Below are positions 41,124-50,342 of a stretch of DNA of 64,000 bases, one piece after another. Within the stretch, counting starts at the first letter, position 1. Each line of letters opens with the position of its first letter. The notes beneath the pieces were generated by a model. It did not search any database. It saw only the letters and a program-made list of their open reading frames with translations, and was not told the DNA's origin. This DNA comes from Ammoniphilus sp. YIM 78166 (GTDB lineage Bacteria; Bacillota; Bacilli; Aneurinibacillales; RAOX-1): contig NZ_SDLR01000008.1 of assembly GCF_004522215.1 (NCBI RefSeq), positions 62,001 to 126,000 on the forward strand, given 5' to 3'. A program made the translations under genes and the position numbers.

Positions 41124-42074
41124 TTGAAAGGATATGTATTGAAACGGGTTCTTTCTCTTTTTCCTGTTTTATTTCTCGTATCGATTATCGTCTTTATGAT
41201 TATCCACCTTACGCCCGGAGATCCCGTTTCGGTCATGCTAGGTGAAGAGGCGAGTCAAGAGGATATCGACCGCTTGCGTGAACAGCTAGGATTGAATCTT
41301 CCCATCTACCTGCAGTATTTGAATTGGGCGATGGGCATTTTTCAAGGAGACTTCGGCTACTCGTTCTTCATGGATAAGCCCGTCATCCAGGCCATCTTTG
41401 AACACTTGGGACCGACTCTATCTTTAGCTATTCTAGCCGAGTTGATGGCGGTCATCATTGCCATTCCTGTGGGGATTCTCGCTGCCACGAGAAGGGGAAC
41501 CAAGACCGATCAGACCGTGATGGGGCTTTCCCTGTTGGGCATTTCCTTGCCTAGCTTCTTGCTTGGACTGTTTTTGACTCTTGTGTTTGCGGTTCAGCTG
41601 CGCTGGCTGCCGGTTGCCGGTTATCAGCCCTTAAGCGAAGGGCTTTGGACGCATTTGAAGTATTTAATCTTGCCATCGATTGCATTAGGCGCCATGCAGG
41701 GTGCCTTGATTGCCCGCATGACGCGGGCGTCCATGCTGGAAATCCTGAATGCCAATTTTATTAAAGCCGCTCGCTCCAAAGGGGTGAAGGAATGGGGCGT
41801 GACCTATAAGCACGCGCTGCGCAATGCCTTTATTCCGATTCTAACGGTGATCGGCCAGTCTTTTGGGACGCTGATTGCGGGGGCGGCCGTGACGGAGACG
41901 ATTTTTAACATTCCAGGAATCGGCCAGCTGATTGTCAATAGTGTAGTCCGACGCGACTATTCGGTGATCCAAGGAACGGTCCTGTTTGTTACGCTCGCTT
42001 ATCTCTTGATTAATTTATTGATTGATTTACTCTATGGGGTCGTTGATCCTCGCGTCAAATTAAGTCGCAAATAG
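41124..42074 (+). CDS. peptide ABC transporter permease, DppB-like
   Basis: A 316-residue inner-membrane permease with six hydrophobic segments and the conserved EAA-type loop RSKGVKEWGVTYKHALRNAFIPILTVIG. The N-terminus has LTPGDPVSVMLG, typical of DppB/OppB. The TTG at 41124 is eight bases from GAGGGG and is preferred to the GTG at 41115, which overlaps that site. It pairs with the DppC-like permease downstream. Confidence 0.92.
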   Translation: MKGYVLKRVLSLFPVLFLVSIIVFMIIHLTPGDPVSVMLGEEASQEDIDRLREQLGLNLPIYLQYLNWAMGIFQGDFGYSFFMDKPVIQAIFEHLGPTLSLAILAELMAVIIAIPVGILAATRRGTKTDQTVMGLSLLGISLPSFLLGLFLTLVFAVQLRWLPVAGYQPLSEGLWTHLKYLILPSIALGAMQGALIARMTRASMLEILNANFIKAARSKGVKEWGVTYKHALRNAFIPILTVIGQSFGTLIAGAAVTETIFNIPGIGQLIVNSVVRRDYSVIQGTVLFVTLAYLLINLLIDLLYGVVDPRVKLSRK

Positions 42075-42089
42075 AAAGGGGGCTTCTTT

Positions 42090-42986
42090 ATGGAAGTGAT
42101 TCACGATACGGTACGTACGAATATCAAACAAGATATGAAAAAAGAGCAACGAAAGCTGATGATTCGCCGTTACTTATCCAATCGGTTGGCGGTCACCGGG
42201 AGCATCATCGTGTTCATCCTCGCCTGCCTCGCTATTTTCGCAGATTTCATCGCAGCGACGGATCCCTATCATATGGAAGTAACGGAAAGACTGAAGGGCC
42301 CCTCGGCTGAGCATTGGTTCGGTACCGATAATTTTGGGCGAGATTTATTTAGCCGTGTCGTTTATGGAGCCCAGGTTTCGATGGGGGTAGGGTTTGCGGT
42401 CGCAGTGATTACGCTGGTACTAGGGTTGGTCATTGGCCTTTACGCCAGTTACTATTCCTTTTTGGATAATGTGTTGATGCGAATCTGCGATGCGTTGATG
42501 GCTTTTCCGGCGATCCTGTTAGCGATTGCGATAATGGCGGCCCTAGGGCCAAGGACGGAAAACGTCATTTTATCTCTTAGCATCGTCTTTACCCCCTATG
42601 TGGCACGTGTCGTACGATCCGCGGCTCTCGTCGTTCGGGAACAGACCTATATTGAAGCGATTCGCTCCCAAGGGGCCAGTTCGTGGAGAATCATCTGGCT
42701 GCATATCGCACCCAATGTTTTATCTCCCTTGATTGTTCAAGTCACGTTTACGTTTGCCGAGGCGATTGTGGTGGAAGCGGCCTTAAGCTTCCTCGGTGCA
42801 GGGGTTCCTGCCCCGGATCCAAGCTGGGGGAACATTTTGTACGATGGAAAAGTGGTCATATTCAATGCTTGGTGGATGACGGTTTTCCCTGGTATTTTGA
42901 TCATTCTCTCTGTATTGGGCCTTAACCTGTTCGGAGATGGCTTGCGAGATGTACTCGATCCCCATACCACTCAAACGAAAAAATAA
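42090..42986 (+). CDS. peptide ABC transporter permease, DppC-like
   Basis: A 298-residue permease: N-terminal cytoplasmic helix, then hydrophobic segments, HWFGTDNFGRDLFSRVVYGAQVS typical of DppC/OppC, and the EAA-type loop RSQGASSWRIIWLHIAPNVLSPLIVQ. It forms the heterodimeric membrane channel with the DppB-like protein. It follows that gene by 15 bases. Confidence 0.92.
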   Translation: MEVIHDTVRTNIKQDMKKEQRKLMIRRYLSNRLAVTGSIIVFILACLAIFADFIAATDPYHMEVTERLKGPSAEHWFGTDNFGRDLFSRVVYGAQVSMGVGFAVAVITLVLGLVIGLYASYYSFLDNVLMRICDALMAFPAILLAIAIMAALGPRTENVILSLSIVFTPYVARVVRSAALVVREQTYIEAIRSQGASSWRIIWLHIAPNVLSPLIVQVTFTFAEAIVVEAALSFLGAGVPAPDPSWGNILYDGKVVIFNAWWMTVFPGILIILSVLGLNLFGDGLRDVLDPHTTQTKK

Positions 42987-43025
42987 TCTGGATGGCATAC
43001 ATTTCATTTATGGAGGGGGATTCTC

Positions 43026-44024
43026 TTGGGTCAACCACATCTGTTGGAAATTAACAATTTATTCACGCATTTTAATACGGAACGAGGCAAGGTGACTGCC
43101 GTCCATGGCATTACCCTTCATGTGGAAGAGGGAGAGATCCTGGGCATCGTGGGCGAATCTGGATGCGGGAAGAGTGTCACGTCCCAATCGATCCTGCGTT
43201 TGTTTGATGAGAAGTACACGGCAGAATATGATGGTGAGATAAAATTTGCAGGGAAGAATCTATTGAAGCTTCCGATGGCCGAGATGCAAAAAATTCGCGG
43301 AAACGATATTGCCATGATTTTTCAGGATCCGTTAAGCTCCCTCAATCCCGTTTACACGGTCGGCAATCAAATTGCCGAAGCGCTGCTTTTGCATCAGAAC
43401 ATCAGCAAAAAAGAAGCGTATGAAAAAGCAGCGGAGTTGCTTCGGTTAACCGGCATTCCCTCGCCGGAAAAGCGGGTTCATGAATATCCGCATGAAATAT
43501 CCGGGGGGATGAGACAAAGGGTGATGATTGCGATGGCTTTAGCTTGCGAGCCGAAGCTGCTGATTGCCGATGAGCCGACGACGGCATTGGACGTGACGAT
43601 CCAGGCCCAGATTCTGGATCTAATGCTGGACCTGAACCGGAAGCTGAATATGGGCATTATCCTTATCACCCATGACCTTGGAGTGGTAGCTGAAGTATGC
43701 ACCCGTGTCGCGGTCATGTATTTGGGACAGGTGGTGGAGGAAGCGGATGTCCAAAGTCTTTTTGCCAACCCGCTCCATCCCTATACCAAAGGGCTGATGA
43801 AGTCCATTCCCCATTTGGATGGGGACAAATCGGAGGATCTGCATGTGATTCAAGGCGTCGTCCCTTCCTTGTACAACGTACCCAAGGGCTGCCGCTTTGC
43901 CCCTCGATGCGCTTATGCCGATGACCAGTGCCTGAAGGAAAATCCGGAGCTTAGGTTGCATGAAGCAAAACAAAAGGTCAGATGTTGGCATTACGACAAA
44001 ATCGCTCAGCAGGAGGTGATGTAA
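43026..44024 (+). CDS. peptide ABC transporter ATPase, DppD-like
   Basis: A 332-residue ABC ATPase of the Opp/Dpp type: Walker A GESGCGKS, Q-loop FQDPLSSLNPVYTVG, signature ISGGMRQR, Walker B LLIADEPTTALD and the oligopeptide-specific C-terminal Cys region GCRFAPRCAYADDQC that may bind an iron-sulfur cluster. Translation starts at TTG after a GGAGGGG site. It powers uptake with the DppF-like protein. Confidence 0.92.
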   Translation: MGQPHLLEINNLFTHFNTERGKVTAVHGITLHVEEGEILGIVGESGCGKSVTSQSILRLFDEKYTAEYDGEIKFAGKNLLKLPMAEMQKIRGNDIAMIFQDPLSSLNPVYTVGNQIAEALLLHQNISKKEAYEKAAELLRLTGIPSPEKRVHEYPHEISGGMRQRVMIAMALACEPKLLIADEPTTALDVTIQAQILDLMLDLNRKLNMGIILITHDLGVVAEVCTRVAVMYLGQVVEEADVQSLFANPLHPYTKGLMKSIPHLDGDKSEDLHVIQGVVPSLYNVPKGCRFAPRCAYADDQCLKENPELRLHEAKQKVRCWHYDKIAQQEVM

Positions 44025-44027
44025 ACC

Positions 44028-45002
44028 ATGTCCGAGCAACGAAAGCCCATTCTAGAAGTAAAGGGCCTCAAAAAGTTTTTTCCTGTAAAGGATTCTCTGG
44101 GCCGGACAACAGGCCAAGTCAAAGCGGTCAATGATGTCTCATTTAAGCTCTATGAAGGAGAAACCTTTGGGTTGGTCGGTGAATCCGGCTGCGGAAAAAG
44201 CACCACGGGAAGAACGGTCCTACGGCTGATTGATCCGACGGAAGGGACGGCGGAGTTTAAGGGGCAGAACATTTTCGATTTATCAAATAAGGATTTGCGA
44301 AAGGTGAGAAAGGATCTGCAGATGGTGTTCCAGGATCCGTATTCTTCCCTGAACCCAAGGATTCGTATCGGGAATGCCTTGGAAGAAACGATGCTGATTC
44401 ATGGCCTGGGGAACAAGCAAAGCCGTACGAAAATCGCGATGGAGATGCTCAAAAAAGTGGGTTTGCTGGAGGATCACTATTATCGCTTTCCCCACGAGTT
44501 TTCAGGCGGCCAAAGGCAGCGGATCGGCATCGCCAGAGCATTGGTTGCCAATCCCCAAGTGATCGTTTGCGACGAGCCGGTCTCCGCGCTCGATGTATCG
44601 GTTCAATCCCAGATTATCAACCTGCTCAGGCAGCTGCAGAAGGAATTCAAATTATCGTATCTCTTCATTGCGCATGATCTCAGTGTCGTTCGACATATTT
44701 CCGATCGCATCGGGGTGATGTATTTGGGGAATATGGTCGAGGATGCACCGACAGAAAGCTTGTTTGCCGCCCCGCTTCATCCGTATACGAAGGCATTGCT
44801 GTCTGCTGTTCCCTTACCCAATCCGAATGCGAAAAAGGAACGAATCGTATTGAAGGGTGACATTCCTTCTCCGTTAAACCCGCCATCGGGCTGTATCTTT
44901 CATACCCGATGCCCTTATGTCACAGAGATTTGCCGAACGGCGGTCCCCGTCCGAAAAGAAGTGGCTCCAGAGCATTTTGTCGCTTGTCATTTAGTAGGTT
45001 AA
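44028..45002 (+). CDS. peptide ABC transporter ATPase, DppF-like
   Basis: A 324-residue second ABC ATPase: Walker A GESGCGKS, FQDPYSSLNPRIRIG, signature FSGGQRQR, Walker B VIVCDEPVSALD and C-terminal GCIFHTRCPYVTEIC. It begins three bases after the DppD-like stop, inside a region with AGGAGGTGATG. It completes a five-gene importer. Confidence 0.92.
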   Translation: MSEQRKPILEVKGLKKFFPVKDSLGRTTGQVKAVNDVSFKLYEGETFGLVGESGCGKSTTGRTVLRLIDPTEGTAEFKGQNIFDLSNKDLRKVRKDLQMVFQDPYSSLNPRIRIGNALEETMLIHGLGNKQSRTKIAMEMLKKVGLLEDHYYRFPHEFSGGQRQRIGIARALVANPQVIVCDEPVSALDVSVQSQIINLLRQLQKEFKLSYLFIAHDLSVVRHISDRIGVMYLGNMVEDAPTESLFAAPLHPYTKALLSAVPLPNPNAKKERIVLKGDIPSPLNPPSGCIFHTRCPYVTEICRTAVPVRKEVAPEHFVACHLVG

Positions 45003-45030
45003 TAGTCTGATAGAGAAAGGGATGGTTGCA

Positions 45031-46521
45031 ATGAGAATCGCAATAGGCCAAATTGCACATGAAACCAATACGTTTTCCAGCGTGCCCACAACGGTAGAGC
45101 TATTTCAAGCCTGGGAGTGGGATCATCACGAAAAGGTTATGCAGCGTCATGAAGGGGTCGAGGATTACCTCGGAGGCATGATTGAAAAAGGCAAGCAATT
45201 AGGGGTGGAATTGGTGCCTACGTTTTCCACCTTTACGGGTCCTTCCGGGATGATTACCCAGCAAACCTATGAAGCGCTGAAACAGGAGCTGATCACCCAT
45301 ATTGTTCGTGCCGGCGAGTTGGATGGGATCTGTCTGGCATTGCATGGGGCAGGCGTTGCCGAAGGCGTCGATGATCTGGAAGGAAGTCTATTAAAGGAAT
45401 TACGCCAAGCCGTCGGATACGAGATTCCGATTGTCGTAACCCTCGATTTGCATGCCAATTTGACGGACTTGATGGTGCAAGAAGCCAGTGCCCTCTTAGG
45501 GGTCAATTTCTATCCGCATACCGATTCCTATGATCGAGGGATGGAAGCGATCGAGCTGCTGGTTCAGATCATTCAGGGGCAATTGGACCCAGTCATGCAT
45601 CTGGTCCAATTGCCTTTGATCATCCCTACGTCTACGACCCTCCAGTCCCCGGCCAAGGATATTAATGAATGCTGCTGGGAGTGGGAAAAGCATCCCGATG
45701 TCGTCGACTGTACTTTTTTCCATGGGTTCCCGTACACAGACATACCGGATGTAGGCGTGAGTGTGCTTGCGATCACGAATGGGAAGGCGGAATTGGCTGA
45801 AAAAGCAGCGGCGGACGTAGCTCAGAGCATTTGGGAGAAGAGGCTGGAATTCGCTCCGAATCTTCCGGGTCCTACGGAGGGGATTCGCCAAGCCCTGGCT
45901 ACTGAGGGCCAGCCAATTGTCATCAATGAAACGTCAGATAATCCAGGCGGAGGAACGCCGGGAGACGGTACCTATCTATTGAGAGCCATGATCGAAGAAA
46001 ACGCCCCGAATACCTGCTTCGGCTTTATCTATGATCCGGAAGTGGCGAAGTTGGCCCATCAGGCGGGTCCAGGCTCCATGATTGATGTGAAATTAGGCGG
46101 AAAAACTGACTCCCTGCACGGTGAACCGTTATCGCTGAAGGTTTACGTCAAAAGTGTGACGGATGGCCAATTTATTCAGTCATCTCCAATGTGGCGCGGC
46201 ATCCAAGTCAATTTGGGATTGTCCGCAAGGCTGCAGGTTGGCCATGTGGATATCATCGTTTGTTCCGTACGATCGCAGACCTTTGATGAGCAGGTTTTCC
46301 TGCTCCATGGCATCGATGTCATGGAATATAAAATTGTTGCTCTAAAATCCAGCCAGCACTTCCGTGCGGCGTTTCAGTCCATCGCTCACGAAATTATTTC
46401 GGTGGATTCACCGGGCCTCAGCACGTGTAACTTTGCTTCCTTTAACTATACGCGCCTTCGCCGGCCGATCTTCCCATTAGATCCTGTGGTTGAGGTTCGC
46501 GGAAAAGGGGTTTTACCATGA
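45031..46521 (+). CDS. M81 family metallopeptidase (MlrC-like)
   Basis: A 496-residue protein of the M81/MlrC family, known from the last step of microcystin peptide breakdown. Characteristic stretches are AIGQIAHETNTFSS at the N-terminus, LHGAGVAEGVDDLEG, TLDLHANLT and a later NPGGGTPGDGTYLL. Position after a peptide importer fits a role in cleaving an imported peptide. The ATG at 45031 lies ten bases from AAAGG; the ATG at 45022 is only one base away from it. Its stop overlaps the M20 start (ATGA). Confidence 0.87.
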   Translation: MRIAIGQIAHETNTFSSVPTTVELFQAWEWDHHEKVMQRHEGVEDYLGGMIEKGKQLGVELVPTFSTFTGPSGMITQQTYEALKQELITHIVRAGELDGICLALHGAGVAEGVDDLEGSLLKELRQAVGYEIPIVVTLDLHANLTDLMVQEASALLGVNFYPHTDSYDRGMEAIELLVQIIQGQLDPVMHLVQLPLIIPTSTTLQSPAKDINECCWEWEKHPDVVDCTFFHGFPYTDIPDVGVSVLAITNGKAELAEKAAADVAQSIWEKRLEFAPNLPGPTEGIRQALATEGQPIVINETSDNPGGGTPGDGTYLLRAMIEENAPNTCFGFIYDPEVAKLAHQAGPGSMIDVKLGGKTDSLHGEPLSLKVYVKSVTDGQFIQSSPMWRGIQVNLGLSARLQVGHVDIIVCSVRSQTFDEQVFLLHGIDVMEYKIVALKSSQHFRAAFQSIAHEIISVDSPGLSTCNFASFNYTRLRRPIFPLDPVVEVRGKGVLP

Positions 46522-47687
46522 AGAAGCTGGATGGTTTATTCTCGAGACTCCTTGAGCTGTATCCAGAGTTGGTGGAGTTTCGCCGGGATCTTCACATGTA
46601 TCCTGAGCTTTCGTTCCAAGAGGTGGTTACGCCTCAGAAGGTGGCCGACTACTTATTGGCACTGGGGTTGGACGTGAATACGGGAGTGGGAGGAAGAGGG
46701 GTTGTAGGCATCTTGACCGGAGGAAAGCCGGGGAAGACGGTGGCGCTTCGAGCTGATTTTGATGCCTTGCCCATCCAGGATGAAAAAGAAGTGCCCTACA
46801 AGTCCCGCATTCCTGGCGTGATGCACGCGTGCGGCCATGATATCCACACGGCAGCGCTGTTGGGTGTAGCGAAGGTCTTGAGTGAAGTAAAAGAGGAAGT
46901 TCCAGGAAAAGTGGTTTTTATTCATCAGTTTGCGGAGGAGCAGATCCCCGGAGGGGCCCAAGCGATGATTGAAGACGGATGTTTGGATGCGGTGGATGTG
47001 ATCTACGGAGCCCATGTCTGGGCAGCCGAGCCGCTTGGCACCGTGGGAGTAGGGGAAGGGGCTATGATGGCTGCCGCAGACTCCTTCGAAATCGAGATTC
47101 AGGGAAAAGGGGGGCATGGTGCGACCCCGCATCTCACGGTTGATCCGTTAGTCGCGGGCAGCCAATTGGTCCTGAATCTGCAGCACATCGCTAGTCGCCG
47201 CGTCAATCCGCTGCACCCAGTCGTGTTGACGGTCGGCACGTTTAGCGCTGGACAGGCGTTTAATGTGATCCCGGACACCGCCAAAATCACGGGAACGGTT
47301 CGTACCTTTGATGACAGCGCCCGGGATTTGATTGAAGATTCGATTAAACAAATCACAGCCTCCACCTGTGAAGGGGCAGGGGCCACCGCAAGAGTAGAAT
47401 ACACGAGAGGCTATCCCGCCGTCTGGAACCATCCAGAGGAAACGAAGAAAGTGGAAGAGTTGGCCAAGCTACTCCTGGGTCCCGAGAATGTCAAGCGATT
47501 CGAGCCCATGATGGGAGCCGAGGATTTTGCCTACTACCTGCAAAAAATACCGGGAACCTTCTTCTTCGTCGGGGGAGCCAATCCCGAAATCGGTGCGGAG
47601 TATCCCCATCATCACCCCAAGTTTGACGTAGACGAACGTTCGATGATCAACTTAGGTAAATTGTTTATCTCGGCGATTTTTGGGTGA
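46518..47687 (+). CDS. M20 family amidohydrolase/peptidase
   Basis: A 389-residue M20D metallohydrolase: LRADFDALPIQDEKEVPY, MHACGHDIHTAALLG, HQFAEEQIPGGA and MGAEDFAYYLQK. Such enzymes deacylate amino acids or cleave short peptide-like bonds. It is clearly distinct from the M20 protein at 36212. Translation is coupled to the M81 gene by an ATGA overlap, and a strong terminator follows. Confidence 0.9.
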   Translation: MKKLDGLFSRLLELYPELVEFRRDLHMYPELSFQEVVTPQKVADYLLALGLDVNTGVGGRGVVGILTGGKPGKTVALRADFDALPIQDEKEVPYKSRIPGVMHACGHDIHTAALLGVAKVLSEVKEEVPGKVVFIHQFAEEQIPGGAQAMIEDGCLDAVDVIYGAHVWAAEPLGTVGVGEGAMMAAADSFEIEIQGKGGHGATPHLTVDPLVAGSQLVLNLQHIASRRVNPLHPVVLTVGTFSAGQAFNVIPDTAKITGTVRTFDDSARDLIEDSIKQITASTCEGAGATARVEYTRGYPAVWNHPEETKKVEELAKLLLGPENVKRFEPMMGAEDFAYYLQKIPGTFFFVGGANPEIGAEYPHHHPKFDVDERSMINLGKLFISAIFG

Positions 47688-47744
47688 GTCACTGTCACTC
47701 ACCGAGATTTGTAGATATATAGGCATCCCCCATTTTATATTAGC

Positions 47745-47777
47745 AAAAGGCTATGTTTTCAAAAACATAGCCTTTTT
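47745..47777. terminator. strong bidirectional terminator
   Basis: AAAAGGCTATGTTT (47745-47758) pairs with AAACATAGCCTTTT (47763-47776) and is flanked by A and T runs. It ends the transporter/peptidase operon. Confidence 0.92.
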
Positions 47778-47879
47778 GGCTGTCAAACTTCCCGTACTAG
47801 CTTCCACGGAGGTCACTCCAAAATCTTTAAAACGAATTTTAACACTATTTTCACAGTTTGAAACTTTACAAAGTTTATA

Positions 47880-47908
47880 TTGTTAAAATTATCTAATAAT
47901 AGTATAAT
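47880..47908 (+). promoter_or_regulatory. sigma-A promoter of cluster 3
   Basis: TTGTTA at 47880-47885, a 17-base spacer, and TATAAT at 47903-47908. The candidate operator starts 17 bases after the -10. Confidence 0.75.
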
Positions 47909-47924
47909 AAAACCACGATACGAT

Positions 47925-47946
47925 ATGCGTTTCGCATTGTGGAATG
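47925..47946. promoter_or_regulatory. shared IclR-type operator, cluster 3 copy A
   Basis: ATGCGTTTCGCATTGTGGAA plus TG matches the copy at 55131-55152 in 18 of 22 positions. The core TTTCGCATTGTGGAA is a 15-base pseudo-palindrome of the kind bound by IclR proteins. Confidence 0.65.
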
Positions 47947-48000
47947 AACAGAACTATCATACAAACCATCAATCGATTTTCTAAGAGGAGGTTCTTAATA

Positions 48001-48714
48001 GTGAGTGAAGATCACCAGAAATTAAAACTTGAAGTAGCCATGGCTGTACGGATGCTGGAGAATATCGGACTGCTTGATATGAATGGGCATGTGAGCTGTC
48101 GAATTCCTGGAACGGACCAATTTTTAATTAATTCCCGCAAAGCCAGCCGCGCGTCTGTCAAGGTATCGGACATTGTATTGTGCGATATGAATGGGAATTT
48201 GTTGGAGGGCGACTCGGAACCTCCGAGTGAATACCACATACATACCGAAATTTATAAAAGGCGAGGGGATGTGCAGTGTGTCATTCATAACCATCCTCAC
48301 TATCAAACGGTACTTGGGATTGCGGATATCGAGATGAAACCGGTATTTGGGATCGGCTCCTTTGTGGCGAATGTGCCGGTGTACGAAAAGTCCAGCTTGG
48401 TTAATACCGCAGAGATGGGGGCTGAACTGGCTGAAATATTAGGCGGTGGAACGACCATACAGCTTCGCCATCATGGAACCGTTCTCGTCGCGGATAGTGT
48501 GAAGGCTGCTTTTGCCAAGTCTGTATTTATTGAAGAGAATGCCAAGAAACAGTATGATGCCATGCTGTTGCGAACCGATATTCGCGTGCTGGAAGGAGAG
48601 AATCTGGTTCGTACGCGAGACACGGCTTGGCAGCCGAGCATTGTGCAAAAGGTCTGGACCTATCATGAAGAGAAGGCCGTTAAAGAAGGAGCTCTAGTGG
48701 GGCTTGTTGATTAA
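48001..48714 (+). CDS. class II aldolase/adducin family protein, probable decarboxylase
   Basis: A 237-residue class II aldolase-fold protein: YHIHTEIYKRRGDVQCVIHNHPHYQ holds the metal-binding histidines, and LRHHGTVLVADS follows. It is a paralogue of the protein at 9909 and likewise precedes or follows Pht3-like and TRAP genes, so decarboxylation of a dihydroxy aromatic acid (PhtC-like) is the likely role. The frame extends to 47944, but the GTG at 48001 has an AGGAGG site nine bases upstream, while upstream codons overlap the operator. The exact reaction is inferred. Confidence 0.8.
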   Translation: MSEDHQKLKLEVAMAVRMLENIGLLDMNGHVSCRIPGTDQFLINSRKASRASVKVSDIVLCDMNGNLLEGDSEPPSEYHIHTEIYKRRGDVQCVIHNHPHYQTVLGIADIEMKPVFGIGSFVANVPVYEKSSLVNTAEMGAELAEILGGGTTIQLRHHGTVLVADSVKAAFAKSVFIEENAKKQYDAMLLRTDIRVLEGENLVRTRDTAWQPSIVQKVWTYHEEKAVKEGALVGLVD

Positions 48715-48750
48715 GGAAAATTTTAAATTATTCAAGAAGGAGAGAATTGT

Positions 48751-50001
48751 ATGCTAAGCCAACAACAAAATGAATTATTAACCAAAGTCGGACCAGGAAC
48801 ACCGATGGGCAACCTGCTGAGAAGATATTGGATACCCGTGGCTGCCACCAGTGAATTGAAGGATAAACCAACGAAGAAAGTGAGAGTCTTGGGCGAGGAT
48901 TTAGTCCTGTATCGTGACCGATCCGGTAATCTCGGATTGATTGACGAAAGATGCCCGCACCGGAAAGTATCGATGGTCTATGGAATCCCTGAAAAGGATG
49001 GATTGCGATGCCAGTATCATGGATGGTGCTTCAATAAGCAAGGGCAATGCCTAGAGCAGCCCAATGAACCCGCGACCAGTACCTTTAAGGACCGAATTAA
49101 AATTAAAGCTTATCCCGTTCAAGAGATGGGAGGACTGATTTTTGGCTATCTAGGACCGGAGCCAGCTCCTTTGCTTCCCCGCTTTGACGGATTTGTAGTA
49201 GAGAATGCCGTTCGCATGATCGGAAATGCCGTCATCCCATGCAATTGGCTGCAGATAATGGAAAATTCCATGGATCCGATTCATACGGAATGGCTCCATG
49301 GACACTACAACGCCTATATTTTAGAGCGGGACGGCAAGTCCCTGGAAGACGCATTCCAGCGAAAGCATAACAAAATTGAATTTGATGCCTTTGAGTATGG
49401 CATTGTGAAGCGCCGATTGTTAGAAGGGCAGACCGAGGAAAGCGATGACTGGAGAATTGGGCACCCGGTTGTATTCCCTTACATGTTAGCCGTAGGAAGC
49501 GGAGGTTTAGGGGCCTATCAGTTCCAGATCCGGGTACCGATAGACGACGAAAACACTTGGCACGTATGGTACATGGCTTATGCCCCTGGCGAAGAGGTGG
49601 AAATTCCAGAACATTTGAAGGAAATCCCGTTGTATGAGGTCCCGTATAAAGATGAAAACGGAGACTACCTGCTCGATTACATTGATGGGCAAGATATCAT
49701 GTGCTGGATTACACAAGGGACCATTGCAGATCGTACGGATGAGCGGCTGGGAACTACCGACAAGGGGATCATTGCCTATCGCCAGATGCTGAAGGAACAG
49801 ATTGCGAAGGTTGAGCATGGGGAGGATCCGATCGGGACCATTCGCGATCCAGAGAAGAACCAGTTTATCGAGCTTCCGTTGGAGCGCCATAAGCACCATT
49901 TTAGTGCCGGGTTTAAGAGTGTATTCAGTCGTTTTCAAACGCGGTTTTCTCCAACGATCGCTGAGGTTGTTGAACTGTTCGCGAAAGTGGGAGTGAAGTA
50001 A
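48751..50001 (+). CDS. Rieske oxygenase, phthalate 4,5-dioxygenase (Pht3)-like
   Basis: A 416-residue oxygenase whose ligand positions match those of the protein at 8375 exactly: Cys68, His70, Cys87, His90 for the Rieske cluster and ENSMDPIHTEWLH (Asp175, His178, His183) for the mononuclear iron. The two proteins are alike through most of their length and differ mostly around residues 184-215 and in the C-terminal part. It should dihydroxylate an aromatic di-acid; the Pht4- and Pht5-like genes at 55-58.7 kb supply the following steps. Its stop overlaps the start of the small Cys-rich gene. Confidence 0.88.
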   Translation: MLSQQQNELLTKVGPGTPMGNLLRRYWIPVAATSELKDKPTKKVRVLGEDLVLYRDRSGNLGLIDERCPHRKVSMVYGIPEKDGLRCQYHGWCFNKQGQCLEQPNEPATSTFKDRIKIKAYPVQEMGGLIFGYLGPEPAPLLPRFDGFVVENAVRMIGNAVIPCNWLQIMENSMDPIHTEWLHGHYNAYILERDGKSLEDAFQRKHNKIEFDAFEYGIVKRRLLEGQTEESDDWRIGHPVVFPYMLAVGSGGLGAYQFQIRVPIDDENTWHVWYMAYAPGEEVEIPEHLKEIPLYEVPYKDENGDYLLDYIDGQDIMCWITQGTIADRTDERLGTTDKGIIAYRQMLKEQIAKVEHGEDPIGTIRDPEKNQFIELPLERHKHHFSAGFKSVFSRFQTRFSPTIAEVVELFAKVGVK

Positions 50002-50270
50002 TGATGCAGGATCGGTTGCGAAAGCATAGCGAGTGTCCTGCCCCATCCTCCCTCATCCATCCGGATGAGGGGGAACTATCTCAATATTTTACAAGAGTCC
50101 AATTCTGCAATTTTTGCGGAAATTCGATGTTGGATCCGCGCAGTTTTATCGTGGAATATTGGCGGTCGGAGCAAACGGTTTATTTTTGCTGGTGCCACTC
50201 CTGCCATAATCGTTGGGAGGTAGCTGAAGTAACAAGAATCACCATGATCGAACCGGAAGAGGAAGAGTAG
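50001..50270 (+). CDS. small zinc-ribbon-like protein paired with Rieske oxygenase
   Basis: An 89-residue protein with FCNFC (residues 35-39) and FCWCHSC (near 63-69), the same CxxC...CWCxxC pattern as the protein at 9690, with a longer N-terminus. Two adjacent ATG codons (50001, 50004) are possible starts; the first overlaps the Rieske stop. The conserved core DPxSxxxEYWxSExTxYFCWC makes it a distinct family that follows Pht3-like Rieske genes. Function unknown. Confidence 0.75.
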   Translation: MMQDRLRKHSECPAPSSLIHPDEGELSQYFTRVQFCNFCGNSMLDPRSFIVEYWRSEQTVYFCWCHSCHNRWEVAEVTRITMIEPEEEE

Positions 50271-50342
50271 CATTTTTTGAAAACGATGCCAACTTATTGG
50301 TGGACAGCTGACTGAAAACTATCTTAATTGGAGGAGTCAAAT

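Noticed and set aside
47680..47886. 68-codon frame after the second M20 gene
   Set aside because: It runs straight through the strong terminator at 47745-47777 and lacks family features.
49507..50046. 179-codon frame on the minus strand
   Set aside because: It is antisense to the Rieske gene at 48751; the sense frame carries all cofactor ligands.
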